Of a stretch of 64,000 nucleotides of DNA, positions 8,030 to 16,877 are shown piece after piece. The position numbers were made by a program, and so were the translations under genes. Within the stretch, counting starts at the first letter, position 1; each line of letters begins with the position of its first letter. Below the pieces are notes generated by a model. The model made no database searches and was not told where the DNA came from. It saw only the letters and a list, made by a program, of their open reading frames with translations. Origin of the DNA: QKMZ01 sp012965515 (GTDB taxonomy: Bacteria > Cyanobacteriota > Vampirovibrionia > Obscuribacterales > Obscuribacteraceae); the NCBI GenBank assembly GCA_937879965.1, contig CALFMP010000010.1, positions 124,001 to 188,000 on the forward strand. The letters are read 5' to 3'.

Positions 8030-8662
8030 TTAAAGCGGCGGGATGAAACCCCAGTTGTAGTGGGCGTTCAGAACACCGATCAAAAATCCCGTAAAGCCCC
8101 AGATTGAGAGCAGCATCAGACCGATTGTCGAAGGTCGTGTTTTCTTCAGGAGTGTGAGCACCAAAATTCCGACAGAAGAAAGAACTCCAGCGGCATTGAT
8201 GAGAAAGCCGTATTGGTCCATGAAGTTCTGCTTTACGCTTATCGACTGGACGCCGCCAACACTCATTTCGTACTTTGAAGTGTTGACAGGTTCACCCAAT
8301 GTGTCGCACGCGTGAGCTTGCGAACTCAAAAACGCAGTCAGTGCCAATTGAATTCCGACAGCTGCTGCGACTTTTCGTATGCGTTCGCGTAGCTTTCTTA
8401 GACCGACTGGACAATTATCTGTGATGATTGTTCCATCCTGACGGCGAAAGAGTCGCACGCAAACACGCCCTTCATTCTTTCGAATGAGCGATGCGGCCTC
8501 GCCGGTCGACATCTCAGAAATGTTGTAGACATTCAGTTTGCATTGACCGCAAAAGCGCGTGCGCTCGTCTCCTGTCATTTTGTCCCAATCCGCTGTGCAG
8601 GGCGTCGCAATCTTGATCTTGCTAAGGAGTTCCGCATCTGATTTCGGATTCGAAAGGAACAT
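8030..8662 (-). CDS. Five-cysteine membrane protein, paralogue 2
   Basis: This protein shares the N-terminal cysteine domain of the downstream gene (RFCGQCKLNVYN, RVCVRLFRRQDGTIITDNCPVGLRK) with the same cysteine spacing, then two hydrophobic regions. The ATG at 8662 is chosen because GGAGGG precedes it by 4-5 nt, giving 210 residues; a GTG at 8674 is in frame. It is first in a two-gene unit with its paralogue, so tandem duplication followed by divergence of the membrane part is likely. The paralogues differ most after residue 100. Function unknown. Confidence 0.75.
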   Translation of the reverse strand: MFLSNPKSDAELLSKIKIATPCTADWDKMTGDERTRFCGQCKLNVYNISEMSTGEAASLIRKNEGRVCVRLFRRQDGTIITDNCPVGLRKLRERIRKVAAAVGIQLALTAFLSSQAHACDTLGEPVNTSKYEMSVGGVQSISVKQNFMDQYGFLINAAGVLSSVGILVLTLLKKTRPSTIGLMLLSIWGFTGFLIGVLNAHYNWGFIPPL

Positions 8663-8802
8663 GATTCCCTCCACTTTTGCGGGAAGAACGAAGATAGTAA
8701 TTCAGAAGCTGTGGGCGAATCGCCTGAAACTAACCTAGCTCAATATGCTAGAGCTGTCACTGGTGAAAACCCTGTTATGGCTTTGGTCTGGAATTTGAAA
8801 AT

Positions 8803-9111
8803 TTACTTGCCGATGCGGACGATCATTTCATCGGGACCAGCGAGGTTTAGACGCTCGCGTGCCAGGCGCTCGATGCCGTCAGAAGAGCGGTAGCTGGATA
8901 ATCCTTCCCGAAGTTCTTTGTTTACCTCTTGAGCCTGCGATTCGCCTTGTTTGAGGGCAATCTCTTGCTGGTGCAAGAACATTTGGCGCTCGACGCTGCC
9001 GTATATCGATCTGCCCGCCTGGTAGATAGCCAGCAGCGTGATCATTCCGATGAGGACCTCGCGGATCATCTTCTGGCGCTTCTTATGTTCTGGCAAAACT
9101 TTCTCAGACAC
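8803..9111 (-). CDS. FtsB/DivIC-like septum formation initiator
   Basis: This 102-residue bitopic protein has one membrane helix (about 20-38), a coiled-coil segment (about 42-75) and the family's C-terminal signature GIERLARERLNLAGPDEMIV. FtsB/DivIC proteins form a complex with FtsL and FtsQ/DivIB at the division site and control septal peptidoglycan synthesis. Length and layout match the family. It stands alone here, with no enolase or ftsL neighbour. The identification is firm at family level; I cannot separate FtsB from DivIC. Confidence 0.8.
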   Translation of the reverse strand: MSEKVLPEHKKRQKMIREVLIGMITLLAIYQAGRSIYGSVERQMFLHQQEIALKQGESQAQEVNKELREGLSSYRSSDGIERLARERLNLAGPDEMIVRIGK

Positions 9112-9225
9112 GGTTTATAGCTCCTGGTTGAAAAGTTTAGCAGCTCAGTCAAGGGCTTGAAAGGGTATGTAATTTAGAGCCGGTTCTTAAATCGAACTCA
9201 TCACCGTGGATGCGAGGCTCTCCAG

Positions 9226-9918
9226 ATGCGTATTAAAGTTGCGATTTGCTCAATAGTTTTGGCGTTCATTGCTAGTACCGTCGAACTTTCTGCCTTAGCG
9301 CAAGAGCCGACGAAAGAGCAATGTTTGATGATGTTGCCGATGCTGGACAAGCAGTTGCAAAAGAATCCGAATGACTGGATGGCGCTAGCTCAAAGGGCTA
9401 CGGTTCGCCAGGTATTGGGCGACTACAAAGCTGCAATATCTGACTTCACATCAGCGATGAACGCTAATCCGAGCGAGAAATTCAGGTTGCTTACCAGCAG
9501 AGCGAACACTTACGCACGAATGAATGACCACAAAAATGCCATTGCAGATGCTGACGCAGCCATAGCCATGTCTCCGACAGCCATAGGTTACGCGAATCGG
9601 GGCACAATGTACCTCCGCATGAACAAGATCAACGAAGCCACGAGAGACTATTCTACCGCCGTTAAGCTATCTCCTCGGTTTGGAGTTGCTTGGGAAGGCT
9701 TGGGGGAGGTGGCATATCGGCTGCGTCAGTATGAAAAGGCCGTCGAGTATTTCAACGCCGCAATTCGCTTCGATTCAAGTCTCGCCGATGCTTTTCACTT
9801 CAGAGGCAAAGCACTTCAAGCGCTGGGGAAAACAGAGCAGGGAAAGAGAGATTTGGATAGGGCGGCAGCAACGGGCTACCACGAAGACGATTTACGAACC
9901 AAGTATGCAGACAAGTAA
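9226..9918 (+). CDS. Secreted TPR-repeat protein
   Basis: A signal peptide of about 25 residues ends in ALAQ. It is followed by at least four tetratricopeptide repeats (for example NDWMALAQRATVRQVLGDYKAAISDFTSAMNANP and AVEYFNAAIRFDSSLADAFHFRGKAL). TPR superhelices hold protein partners. The signal peptide puts this one outside the cytoplasmic membrane. It stands between the division gene (divergent) and the phosphohexomutase (convergent), so context says little about the partner. Confidence 0.8.
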   Translation: MRIKVAICSIVLAFIASTVELSALAQEPTKEQCLMMLPMLDKQLQKNPNDWMALAQRATVRQVLGDYKAAISDFTSAMNANPSEKFRLLTSRANTYARMNDHKNAIADADAAIAMSPTAIGYANRGTMYLRMNKINEATRDYSTAVKLSPRFGVAWEGLGEVAYRLRQYEKAVEYFNAAIRFDSSLADAFHFRGKALQALGKTEQGKRDLDRAAATGYHEDDLRTKYADK

Positions 9919-9954
9919 TTTCTTTGAGCCGTGCCTAAAACTGTTGAGAATTGG

Positions 9955-11424
9955 CTAGTGGCTGGCTGCGCCTGTTTTTGCAGGGGCGTTCAAATTCTTC
10001 AGAATGCTGTCTGCTTGCTTTTTGAAGTCAGCCATGACCTTCTCAATTCGGTCGGCATCAGGGGCTTCGTAGCTCACTCGCAGAATTGGTTCCGTGCCAG
10101 AGGGGCGAATCAGAACAAAGGTGGAGTCGTCCAAGTAAAGCTTCAAACCGTCGGAGCGCCCAACTTTTGCCACTTTTTCTCCGGCTATTGAAGCCGGGGG
10201 AGTCTGCGTCAAATGCTCCATCACCGCTTTCTGTGTGGACGCTGTGAGGTGCATGTCTGCCCGCTTTGCGACGAAGTCCGAGCCCACTTCGGCGACCAAA
10301 TCTTGCCAGATTTTCGACAGCGGTTTCTTTTCGAACTCCATCATTTCCAGGACGAGTAAGTTAGCGAGAATACCGTCCTTCTCTGGAATGTGCCCCTTTA
10401 CGGAAACTCCGCCCGACTCTTCGCCACCGATGAGCACATCCTTGAGGCGCATTTGTTCGCCAATATACTTAAATCCGACCGGCGTTTCTATCACTTCAAG
10501 TCCGTAGAGTTTCGCCATTTTGTCAAGCAAATGAGTGGTGCCGACAGTGCGAACGATGGCACCTTTGATTCCGCGGTTTTTGACTAAGTGCCTCGTGAGC
10601 AGGCATAACAACTGGTTCGCTGAGAAGTAAGAACCGTTTTCATCTATGACTGCAAAACGATCGGCATCACCGTCGGTGGCGAGTCCGACATCCAGTTTTT
10701 CTTGTTTCACAAGGGCGATGAGTTCCTTAAGAAACTCCGGTTTGGGCTCAGGCATGCCGCCGCCGAAGAGCGGATCGCGATAGGCATGCAGCACTGAAAT
10801 CGGAAGTTTAGCTTCTTCAACGAGAGCGTCCAGGTACTCACGACTCGTGCTGAACAGAGCGTCATAGCCAACGCGAATTTTGGCTGTGCCCAGTTTTTTT
10901 AGATCTACGAAACGCCTGAGAGCGTCGAGGTAAGCAGGTCTCGGATCAAAACTTTCAAGTTTGGCGCGCGAAAATTCATAATCTTTTGGGAGGTCGTCTA
11001 GATGTTTTGCGATCTCATTGGTCGTTGCATTTGTCGCCGGACCACCAAAGTGCGGGATATACTTGATGCCGCAATATTCAGGCGGGTTGTGGCTGGCGGT
11101 GAGTTGAAGCGCGCCGCAAGTCGGCTCGTTTTGCGCGGCAAAAGCAATACATGGTGTGGGCACATCGCGCTGCGTGATGCGCACTGAAAGCCCCATGCTC
11201 ACAAGAATCTGTCCAGCTCGTTCTGCAAACTTGTCAGCGAGAAAACGAGTGTCGTATCCGATCAATATCGGTTTGCTTTTGGCTGACTTCTCGTCATTGA
11301 GCCCGTACTCTTTCTTGATATATATTCCGACCGCATAGGCAACTCGCTCGACATTTTCGAACGTGAATTGGTCCGCGATGATTGCTCTCCAACCATCCGT
11401 GCCGAACTTGATTTTTTCGGTCAT
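9955..11424 (-). CDS. Phosphoglucomutase/phosphomannomutase (alpha-D-phosphohexomutase)
   Basis: All four active-site loops are visible. They are the phosphoserine loop TASHNPPEY (Ser111), the metal loop DGDADR (251-256), the sugar-specificity loop GGEESGG, and the phosphate-binding RPSGTEPILR near the C-terminus. The enzyme interconverts hexose 1- and 6-phosphates through a bisphosphate and feeds NDP-sugar synthesis. GEESGG favours glucose or mannose substrates, not glucosamine. It starts 4 bp after the stop of the YD-repeat gene and is likely co-transcribed with it. Confidence 0.93.
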   Translation of the reverse strand: MTEKIKFGTDGWRAIIADQFTFENVERVAYAVGIYIKKEYGLNDEKSAKSKPILIGYDTRFLADKFAERAGQILVSMGLSVRITQRDVPTPCIAFAAQNEPTCGALQLTASHNPPEYCGIKYIPHFGGPATNATTNEIAKHLDDLPKDYEFSRAKLESFDPRPAYLDALRRFVDLKKLGTAKIRVGYDALFSTSREYLDALVEEAKLPISVLHAYRDPLFGGGMPEPKPEFLKELIALVKQEKLDVGLATDGDADRFAVIDENGSYFSANQLLCLLTRHLVKNRGIKGAIVRTVGTTHLLDKMAKLYGLEVIETPVGFKYIGEQMRLKDVLIGGEESGGVSVKGHIPEKDGILANLLVLEMMEFEKKPLSKIWQDLVAEVGSDFVAKRADMHLTASTQKAVMEHLTQTPPASIAGEKVAKVGRSDGLKLYLDDSTFVLIRPSGTEPILRVSYEAPDADRIEKVMADFKKQADSILKNLNAPAKTGAASH

Positions 11425-11428
11425 CTAA

Positions 11429-13090
11429 CTAGCCACTCCCTGACTTAAGCAATTCGAGATACTCGCGAACGGCTTGCCAGGCTGTTCCTGCTTGCCAGCG
11501 GTTGCGATACTTCTTATCGACGGCACGGCTGGCCGGCGGCCAGACGCGAGATGGTCTCAATTCTTCTATTGCGTCTTCAGAATCGAATTGCACGCAAGAG
11601 CCGTCTCTGCCGTAAAGTCTGATTTCTTCTCTTATCACCGCTCCGATGGTCGGACGGAAGCAGCCGGATTCTTCGTCGAACTCGCGGCCGTCCATGCTCT
11701 GGAATCTCGTCACCATTCGGAATCCGTCGTATGCAAATACGGCAGTAATTGCTTTCCACTGCCCATCTTCATCGACCATCTGTCTGCGTTCGACGTGCAG
11801 TCCGCGAGCCAGGTCGATGCTCCAGAATTGGCCATCTTTTCTGACGATGGAAAGTCTGCCGACGCGGTCGATTGCCATCGATTCACCCGCGGCGCGCACG
11901 CGTCCTTCCGGGTCGTGAACGACAACGCCTTGCTTATCGGATTCTCCGTAAGATTGAATGTTTCCAGCGGTGTCGGTGCGCACGAAGAATCGCAAATGAC
12001 CTTGCTCGTCGTAGCGTGTACGCAGGACTGGTCCCAGAGGCGACCGCACTTCGATAACTCTGCCGAGCGAGTCTTTGATGATTTTCGCGCCGTTTTCCAG
12101 AGTCTCCAATCGTCTGCCGGCAGGCAGCATTTGAAGTGTCGGAGTTTCTTCACTCGTGCTACGTGAAAGCGCTGGACGAGTGTCAGCCAAGTATTTTGTT
12201 TCTTGCGGCTGGGTGGCTGGTTGTGGAACCGTTTCAGTTTTCACCGGTGCGGTTTCAGGTGGATAAACATTCGTGTGCGCCGAGGCTAGCAGTTGCTCAG
12301 CTGTTTCAGCGTGTTGAACCGCCGAGGTCAGGTTGCCCAAAAGGCGTTGTGTTGCTATAGCCAACGGTGAATCGTTTGTACTCAGTCTGCCGGCAGACTC
12401 GTCTTCGCTCTCATTTGCGTAGAGCGCCACCGTCTGGATTTCGTCCAGCGAGTAAGCGATCATGTCGTCTTCGTCATCACCGGTGGTGGCATATTCTGAA
12501 CGCCCAGTGTTGAGCCACGAATTTAGCAACTCGTAGCTGGAAGAGTGCGTGGGCACTAAGTCCACAGGCGGACGCGCACATTGAACGAACTCTTGCACTG
12601 CACAACTGGTAGAGGCTTTCTCAGGGATCGAGCCTGCTTCAAGCGTCAACAAATCGGCGAGCCCCTGCAACGCACTTTCGGCCAGTCCGAAATTGCGGTT
12701 TTGAACCGGCGCTTGTGTCTTCGGTTGAGGAGAAAAGTTGGTCGACCATTCGTCAGCGACAGTTTGCGGGCGCTGCGGCGGAACAATCACAACAGGCATG
12801 GTATTGGTCGCGAAGGTCGGGAGTCTTTCCGGCTCTATTACTTCGCGGCCCAGATCGTTTGCTGCTGCCGACAGATACTCGAGCAAAACACTTGGCTCCG
12901 TGCACTCCGGAGCTTGTGCAAGACGGACTCTTTTACCGACATGGCCCATGCCTCCAGGCTTTGTGACAGAGGCTCTGGAGCCTGAATGCGATGCTGAATT
13001 ACTAAGATTTTGAGGCTGACGCGAAGAAAAGCGTCCTTTTGAACGCCCCATTGCTCTGAGTTGGTGGCGAGGAAAGCCGGTGAACTCCAT
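11429..13090 (-). CDS. YD/RHS-like repeat protein of unknown function
   Basis: From the ATG at 13090 (TTG 13096 also in frame) the protein has about 553 residues. The first 330 are low-complexity and polar, without a signal peptide. The last 220 hold degenerate beta-rich YD-like repeats: DSLGRVIEVRSPLGPVLRTRYDEQGHL, DTAGNIQSYGESDKQG and DPEGRVRAAGES. Such repeats build beta-hairpin stacks in RHS proteins, but these lack the canonical Y-D-x-x-G-R-L copies and a toxin tip. The C-terminus, KYRNRWQAGTAWQAVREYLELL, looks helical. The gene is followed at once by the phosphohexomutase. I cannot assign a function. Confidence 0.6.
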   Translation of the reverse strand: MEFTGFPRHQLRAMGRSKGRFSSRQPQNLSNSASHSGSRASVTKPGGMGHVGKRVRLAQAPECTEPSVLLEYLSAAANDLGREVIEPERLPTFATNTMPVVIVPPQRPQTVADEWSTNFSPQPKTQAPVQNRNFGLAESALQGLADLLTLEAGSIPEKASTSCAVQEFVQCARPPVDLVPTHSSSYELLNSWLNTGRSEYATTGDDEDDMIAYSLDEIQTVALYANESEDESAGRLSTNDSPLAIATQRLLGNLTSAVQHAETAEQLLASAHTNVYPPETAPVKTETVPQPATQPQETKYLADTRPALSRSTSEETPTLQMLPAGRRLETLENGAKIIKDSLGRVIEVRSPLGPVLRTRYDEQGHLRFFVRTDTAGNIQSYGESDKQGVVVHDPEGRVRAAGESMAIDRVGRLSIVRKDGQFWSIDLARGLHVERRQMVDEDGQWKAITAVFAYDGFRMVTRFQSMDGREFDEESGCFRPTIGAVIREEIRLYGRDGSCVQFDSEDAIEELRPSRVWPPASRAVDKKYRNRWQAGTAWQAVREYLELLKSGSG

Positions 13091-13231
13091 ACTCAACGCC
13101 CTTGCTGAGGCCTACATATTACTTTAGAAGTATTGGAAGATCATATTAACGCTTGCTAATCGCGAGCCATTTCCTAGCATTCATCTAGTTTGTGGTGCAT
13201 TAGGTGTAAACCTGCGCAAGCAAGTCGAAGG

Positions 13232-14254
13232 TCATGGAAGGAAGTCTTTAAGCCCGTCGGCGCCCCTTCCTAGCATGATCTCCTTTGCCGAAACCGCCTC
13301 TTTGAAACCTCTCGGAATTTCAAATTGACTTGCCGGAACAGTTATTTTGTCTGCCTTCAGGGTGTCTAGTTCGAGCGCAGCCGGCCCTTCAGTGTTCAAC
13401 ATTTTTACTCTCATAAGCAGTCCACCCCCGTACAGAGCTGGTGACTGGACCGCCACTTTCTTCGATTGCTTTATTTCTGGTTTTGTTTGAGAAAAGGCTG
13501 GCTGGTTTGGAAGCAAAAGCGCCAGAGGAAACAGAAGCGACATGCTCACCAGCGTCGATTGGGCGTGACGCGGATTGAAAAACTTTCGCCAGCGCCAGAT
13601 GCGCCGGAATGTCCAGATCGTTCCCTCGACCGGAACGATTTTGCTGTCGCCGATTCGTGGACGATATTCGATAAAGAATTCCTGGCAGTTGAAGCCCAGC
13701 CGTTGTGGAGCAATCTGTAGTTCCACGGGCAGCGCCATGCCCTCTGGTTCAATCGGCAAAGCCTCTAACATCGACTTGCGATAGGCGCGCATGCCTGTAT
13801 GCACGTCAGTTGTTCGGGCACCGCAAACAAAGCATGCAGCGATAGCAAAAGTTCTATTCGCCAAATAGTGTGAAAACTTCATCGCTTGTGGACGTTTTTC
13901 CATGCGAGAGCAGCTGACCAGGTCCGCCCCTGCATCCAGGCGCCTAACTAATTCCGGCAGCACTTCAGTTGGATAGGTGTCGTCGCAATCCAGTGTGACA
14001 ATGTATTCTCCGCTTGCATTTTTGAATCCCGCGTCCATCGCCCAGCCGTAACCTTTGGGAGGCAATTGGCGAATGACTTTGCAGCCAAGTTTTTCAGCAA
14101 TTTCTGCAGTCCGGTCTGTACTGCTGTCAACAACGACAATCTCGCATTCCGGCAGCGCTCGCCTGATGTCGCCGACCACTTTCGAAATCGCGCTCTCTTC
14201 GTTGAGAGTCAGAAGAATGCAGGAGACATTTTTTTCGTGGGCGATTTCGGACAT
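13232..14254 (-). CDS. GT2 glycosyltransferase with a membrane anchor and extracytoplasmic tail
   Basis: Residues 8-220 form a GT-A domain: CILLTLNEESAI, EIVVVDSSTDRT, and DCDDTYP as the DXD-type site. After about residue 230 comes a single hydrophobic stretch that looks like a signal peptide with an A-F-S-Q cleavage-type end. A tail of about 85 residues follows, ending VPASQFEIPRGFKEA and a short acidic stretch. This tail is not part of usual polyprenyl-phosphate GT2 enzymes and looks like a small secreted protein fused on. AGGAG 5 nt before the ATG gives a good start, 8 bp after the methyltransferase gene. Confidence 0.8.
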   Translation of the reverse strand: MSEIAHEKNVSCILLTLNEESAISKVVGDIRRALPECEIVVVDSSTDRTAEIAEKLGCKVIRQLPPKGYGWAMDAGFKNASGEYIVTLDCDDTYPTEVLPELVRRLDAGADLVSCSRMEKRPQAMKFSHYLANRTFAIAACFVCGARTTDVHTGMRAYRKSMLEALPIEPEGMALPVELQIAPQRLGFNCQEFFIEYRPRIGDSKIVPVEGTIWTFRRIWRWRKFFNPRHAQSTLVSMSLLFPLALLLPNQPAFSQTKPEIKQSKKVAVQSPALYGGGLLMRVKMLNTEGPAALELDTLKADKITVPASQFEIPRGFKEAVSAKEIMLGRGADGLKDFLP

Positions 14255-14262
14255 TTCAGCTC

Positions 14263-15474
14263 CTAAGCATGTTCATAGAGAGCTAGGATATCCGCGCCAC
14301 GCCTTGCTTGTCCAAGTTTATACAGGTAATCCGCACCAAAAATTCCTTTGAATAAGTGCGAAGAGGTTTCTTTGTAAACCGACTTCATCTTCAATCCGTG
14401 CATCATTTCGCTGAGCGAATTTGCCGAGAAATAGCGCACGTGGTCGAGCTTGAACGAATAGTAGTAGTCGCCCAGGATCTCAGCCTCTTGAGCTGTCAAA
14501 TTGGGCGTGCGAATTACAAGGATACCGTCTTCTGAGAGAAACTCTTTGAGCATCGTGACGACAGCGCGCGGTTTTTCGAGGTGCTCGATCACGTCAAACA
14601 TCGTGATCAGCTGAAACTTTTTGCCTGATGCGTGAGTGCGCAATTCTTCAACGCGCCCTTGCCATGTTTCGAACCCGAATGTCTCCTTGCAATGTTTGAT
14701 AATATCCTCGGACAAATCAATGCCGTAGTGTTGAAAGCCTAGAGCCTGCGCCGCTTGACGAAAATAGCCTAAGCCTGAGCCGATATCCAGCATGCTGACA
14801 CTTGCCGGATCTTTCATCCACTCTTGCGTGCGCGCGCCGGCATGATTTACCACTTGGTCGATAATGCGTCGAGCCTTTTCCAGGCGCCATTCCCTTTGTT
14901 GTGTATACTCTTTCATTCCGCAGTGTTCGTTGCCTCTTGGGTCGTAGTACTGCGCATCGTAGGTGATACTGTCGGCGGTGACGGGTTGTTTTGTTTTTGC
15001 ATCAACAAGCCAGGCAAATTCATCAATCTCGCTGCCAATTACCATGTAGGCATGGTTGCCGCTGATAGAGTGGGCGAAAATCTTGTCCGCTGTTTCGCCT
15101 TCCGGGCCGGTTACGCCGGAAAAATCGATATTCAACCCGGCATCAGCCGATTCGCGTTTTCCTTTGTAGAAGGTGCTGTTTACGGCTTCCAAAAGGCAAG
15201 TGACTTTCTCTTCGTCCGGCAAATTGCAGAGATTTCTGCCAAAGTGCTTTTCTGCCGCGTTGGCTGTGTTCTCAATGAATTCTCTCGCTTTCGCCTCGTC
15301 AATTTCCAGCAACCTGCATATGCCTTTGCGCCAATGGTCGTGGTCGTCGGCAAATTGCACGGAGCCCCTGCTCACAAGCAGGACCCCCATGGTTGTTTCG
15401 ACCCACTTGCGAGTCGCTGTAGAGCCGGATTTGTTGACCGGTTTATCCGTTTTTGCCTTTGATTCTGTGGTCAT
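14263..15474 (-). CDS. SAM-dependent methyltransferase with an uncharacterised N-terminal domain
   Basis: The C-terminal half is a class I methyltransferase. It has motif I (VSMLDIGSGLGYFRQAAQ), an acidic strand 2 (HYGIDLSE), FQLITMFDVIEHLEKP as motif IV, and DGILVIRTPN. The first 180 residues contain WRKGICRLLEIDEAKAREFIENTANAAEKHFG and belong to no domain I recognise. ATG 15474 is preferred, though the frame is open to 15528. The gene probably begins an operon with the GT2 downstream, so its target may be a glycan or a polyprenyl-linked sugar. Confidence 0.82.
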   Translation of the reverse strand: MTTESKAKTDKPVNKSGSTATRKWVETTMGVLLVSRGSVQFADDHDHWRKGICRLLEIDEAKAREFIENTANAAEKHFGRNLCNLPDEEKVTCLLEAVNSTFYKGKRESADAGLNIDFSGVTGPEGETADKIFAHSISGNHAYMVIGSEIDEFAWLVDAKTKQPVTADSITYDAQYYDPRGNEHCGMKEYTQQREWRLEKARRIIDQVVNHAGARTQEWMKDPASVSMLDIGSGLGYFRQAAQALGFQHYGIDLSEDIIKHCKETFGFETWQGRVEELRTHASGKKFQLITMFDVIEHLEKPRAVVTMLKEFLSEDGILVIRTPNLTAQEAEILGDYYYSFKLDHVRYFSANSLSEMMHGLKMKSVYKETSSHLFKGIFGADYLYKLGQARRGADILALYEHA

Positions 15475-15632
15475 AGCACTGATTTGTCCGCTTGCCGATG
15501 ACGCCCCTGCGGCTCCGCAAAAGCGCACCCGAGGAGACTATACCCGCCGCCGCCCTGTCGCGCCCTCCGGTGTTAAAATAAGGGCAGGCAGGGAATACTT
15601 TTACTAGATTATTAAGCTTACCAGGCTCCACG

Positions 15633-16877
15633 ATGTCTCTTTTTGCTATCCAGGACGATCTTCGCAAGTCGGTCGATAAACAACAGCTACAGCAGTGGTT
15701 GAAAATCGACTCGAAGCGCGCCTATCGCGACTTGATCGTCGATTGGCTGGGGATCGTTTTGGCCTTGGCGGCTGTGTCGCTTTGCCAGAGCTGGTATACG
15801 TTTGTGCTGGCTTTCTTTGCTATAGGTTTTTGCCAGTACGCGCTTTTCATACTTGGTCATGACGCGCTGCACGGCTCGTTTCTCCAAGATCGCAAAATGA
15901 ATGACGGCATCGCCAGATGGCTGATTTACGGACCGATGCTGATGGGATTCGACGACGGCAAGCGCAATCACCTCGAGCACCACAAGCTGCTTGGGTCCTC
16001 CATCGACCCGGACCGTTACTTGCATACACTGAGCAATAAGAATTCGCGGTTGGATTTCTTTCTCTTTCTAATCGGCGCCAAGACCTTTTGGAAGACCGTT
16101 TTGAAGGTCACTCCATTCGGCAAGATGCTGCAAGCAAGAGAGGGTGCCAAAATCTCTGCGCCAACCGGCGACGCTGGTGCGGGCGCAAAAGTAGCTGCTG
16201 AAGCGACTGTCTCAAGGGCGTCCGTAGAGGCCTCGGTTCCGAAGAATACCGAGCTGGGCGCTGATGACCAGGTGCAAAGCCCAAATTCAAGCGGAGTCCC
16301 TGTGTCTGTTTTGTTGACGCAATACATCAAACAGAGGCTGCCTGTTTTTGTTTGGCAGCCGGTTTTGATCGGCTCGATGTTCCTCCTTGGGCTGCCCTGG
16401 TGGTCTTATCTGGTCTTGTGGATCGCTCCGATTTACGTGTGTGTTTTCTGCGCCGATGAAATTAGGGCGTTCTGCGATCATGCCGTGCCGATGATGCCGG
16501 ACGATAAGGCTGATGACATGCGTCTTGTCACCTATGTGCCATCCTTTATTGAGGCGACGGTTTTCTCCCCTCACAACATGAACTATCATGCGGAGCATCA
16601 TCTCTGGCCGAAATTGCCGTACTACAATCGCCCCATGGCGCATGCTGCAATCAAGTCACGACGCGAGATTACCGTGCGCAACAGCTATGTGGCTTTTCTA
16701 ATTCGTCTGACTGGTGCTTTGCCTCTGGGGGAAAATGAAAGTGCGAATTTGAAAGAGTCAAATTTCAAAAAGTCGAGCTCGAAAGAATCTGCAACTGGCA
16801 CAACACGAAAGGACGCAGTCAATGACGAAAAGACCGCTGAAAATGGAAGCGGTGCATTGTGGAGTCTGCCATTCTGA
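15633..16877 (+). CDS. Membrane fatty acid desaturase/hydroxylase family protein
   Basis: The three histidine boxes of the di-iron membrane desaturase family are present: H76DALH80, H113LEHH117 and H319AEHH323. The membrane helices expected around them are also there. Such enzymes oxidise acyl chains or carotenoid-like substrates at the inner leaflet using O2. Residues 170-222 are an Ala/Ser-rich insert between the second and third boxes. The C-terminal 40 residues are polar and low-complexity and overlap the next gene by 56 bp. The acyl substrate and whether it desaturates or hydroxylates cannot be told from sequence alone. Confidence 0.85.
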   Translation: MSLFAIQDDLRKSVDKQQLQQWLKIDSKRAYRDLIVDWLGIVLALAAVSLCQSWYTFVLAFFAIGFCQYALFILGHDALHGSFLQDRKMNDGIARWLIYGPMLMGFDDGKRNHLEHHKLLGSSIDPDRYLHTLSNKNSRLDFFLFLIGAKTFWKTVLKVTPFGKMLQAREGAKISAPTGDAGAGAKVAAEATVSRASVEASVPKNTELGADDQVQSPNSSGVPVSVLLTQYIKQRLPVFVWQPVLIGSMFLLGLPWWSYLVLWIAPIYVCVFCADEIRAFCDHAVPMMPDDKADDMRLVTYVPSFIEATVFSPHNMNYHAEHHLWPKLPYYNRPMAHAAIKSRREITVRNSYVAFLIRLTGALPLGENESANLKESNFKKSSSKESATGTTRKDAVNDEKTAENGSGALWSLPF

